The notes below the pieces were generated by a model. The model had not been told where the DNA came from. It was given only the letters and a program-made list of their open reading frames with translations, and searched no databases. The position numbers and the translations under genes are program-made. A stretch of DNA of 64,000 nt, taken from CAWGCE01 sp964480915. Lineage in GTDB: Bacteria > Planctomycetota > Planctomycetia > Pirellulales > Pirellulaceae. This document shows positions 63,586 through 64,000 of this stretch, piece after piece (the stretch's first letter is position 1; every line of letters starts with the position of its first letter). The stretch spans positions 1 through 64,000 of the forward strand of contig CAYZRS010000023.1 in NCBI GenBank assembly GCA_964480915.1, read 5' to 3'.

Positions 63586-64000
63586 CTAGGCGTCACTCGC
63601 ATCATCGGCGATATGCGAAAGCAGGCCATTCCGGAACATGCTCACGAAAGCGATCGAATCCTGGGCATTGAACAGGAACGGATCGCAACGGACGCTGATC
63701 GTTAGCTTCCGTAGATAAGAGAACACGGCCAGCGTCGCGTGGGTATGGTGTCGCAGTGGTGGGACACCGGTCACATTCTCCAACGTGAGATTTCCCGCCA
63801 CGATGCGCCCCTTACTTCGGGGCAGTTCGGCAGTGAATCGTTTGCTCGGATCACCGATGTTGGATAGGCAAGTGGTCGCGATGCAACTTTTTCGCCTGAG
63901 CAGATAGGTCAAAATATACGGCGCGTGGGCGGCCGCCATGATTGCGTCGATGAACTGCGTACCGGCGCGTTGATGCTTCAAGGCCAATGTTTCGTCGCGA
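63586..64000 (-). CDS. Condensation-domain-like protein, 3' part only
   Basis: The C-terminal 137 residues of a protein whose 5' end lies beyond the window; the frame is open to the edge. It aligns well with the C-terminal part of the first gene in the window: NIGDPSKRFTAELPRSKGRIVAGNL against QLGDPTRRFQTKFKRQQGRILVGNL, then LTISVRCDP against LTMRCDP. It is therefore a paralogue of the same condensation/acyltransferase-like family. The HHxxxD motif would lie outside the window. The lineage keeps at least two such genes about 62 kb apart, in opposite orientations. Confidence 0.75.
   Translation of the reverse strand, partial: RDETLALKHQRAGTQFIDAIMAAAHAPYILTYLLRRKSCIATTCLSNIGDPSKRFTAELPRSKGRIVAGNLTLENVTGVPPLRHHTHATLAVFSYLRKLTISVRCDPFLFNAQDSIAFVSMFRNGLLSHIADDASDA

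Noticed and set aside
1..64000. CRISPR arrays, insertion sequences, integrases or rRNA genes
   Set aside because: No regularly spaced repeats, transposase/integrase motifs or rRNA-like sequence were recognised on either strand.

Overview
The window reads as chromosomal DNA of a planctomycete, most likely from the Pirellulales group. The reasons are two Ser/Thr kinases with planctomycete-style architecture, very large PQQ/BamB-type beta-propeller proteins, MoxR/DUF58/BatA-type operons, DoxX plus Gfo/Idh/MocA neighbours, a PEP-CTERM-like protein and frequent TTG/GTG starts. This is inferred from gene content; there is no rRNA in the window to confirm it. One tRNA, tRNA-Phe(GAA), is present. I saw no CRISPR array, IS element or phage module.

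Left part (1-13,050): a condensation-domain-like protein converges on an atypical kinase. Ordinary metabolic and transport genes follow: a D-2-hydroxyacid dehydrogenase, a MATE exporter and a TIM-barrel isomerase. Next comes a membrane/flavin group (multi-pass membrane protein, ApbE flavin transferase, DoxX-family protein, Gfo/Idh/MocA oxidoreductase), then a rhomboid protease.

Second part (13,066-36,533, all minus strand): a long run of tightly packed envelope genes. In transcription order they are a giant beta-propeller protein, MoxR ATPase, DUF58 protein, BatA-like VWA protein, a second VWA membrane protein, a DUF4175-like membrane protein, an acidic coiled-coil protein, a 350-residue exported protein, an NPCBM-type protein, one intact HtrA-like protease and two HtrA paralogues that have lost all catalytic residues. 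The last of these is fused to an alpha/beta-hydrolase domain that has also lost its nucleophile.

Middle (36,981-40,571): an HU-like protein with a clear terminator; a thioredoxin-like gene with an in-frame UGA followed by a good bacterial SECIS-like hairpin (candidate selenoprotein); a BNR/Ycf48-like exported protein; tRNA-Phe; and a small helix-turn-helix-like protein.

Third part (about 41,000-52,742, plus strand): an ExbB-ExbD-ExbD energising unit embedded in an operon with an alpha/alpha-toroid/HEAT protein, a membrane-anchored partner, a 1147-residue TPR/propeller protein, a TPR plus family-5 solute-binding-protein fusion and an exported protein of unknown function. A PEP-CTERM protein, a canonical Ser/Thr kinase and an RluA-type pseudouridine synthase follow.

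Right part (55,818-62,258, minus strand): a respiratory cluster encoding a cupredoxin, two dihaem peroxidases, a Rieske subunit and a molybdopterin catalytic subunit. The catalytic pair resembles arsenite oxidase, but the linked pair of dihaem peroxidases matches the iodate reductase (IdrABP1P2) pattern better. A methyltransferase, a 22-bp inverted repeat and the 3' end of a second condensation-like gene, paralogous to the first gene of the window, close the window.
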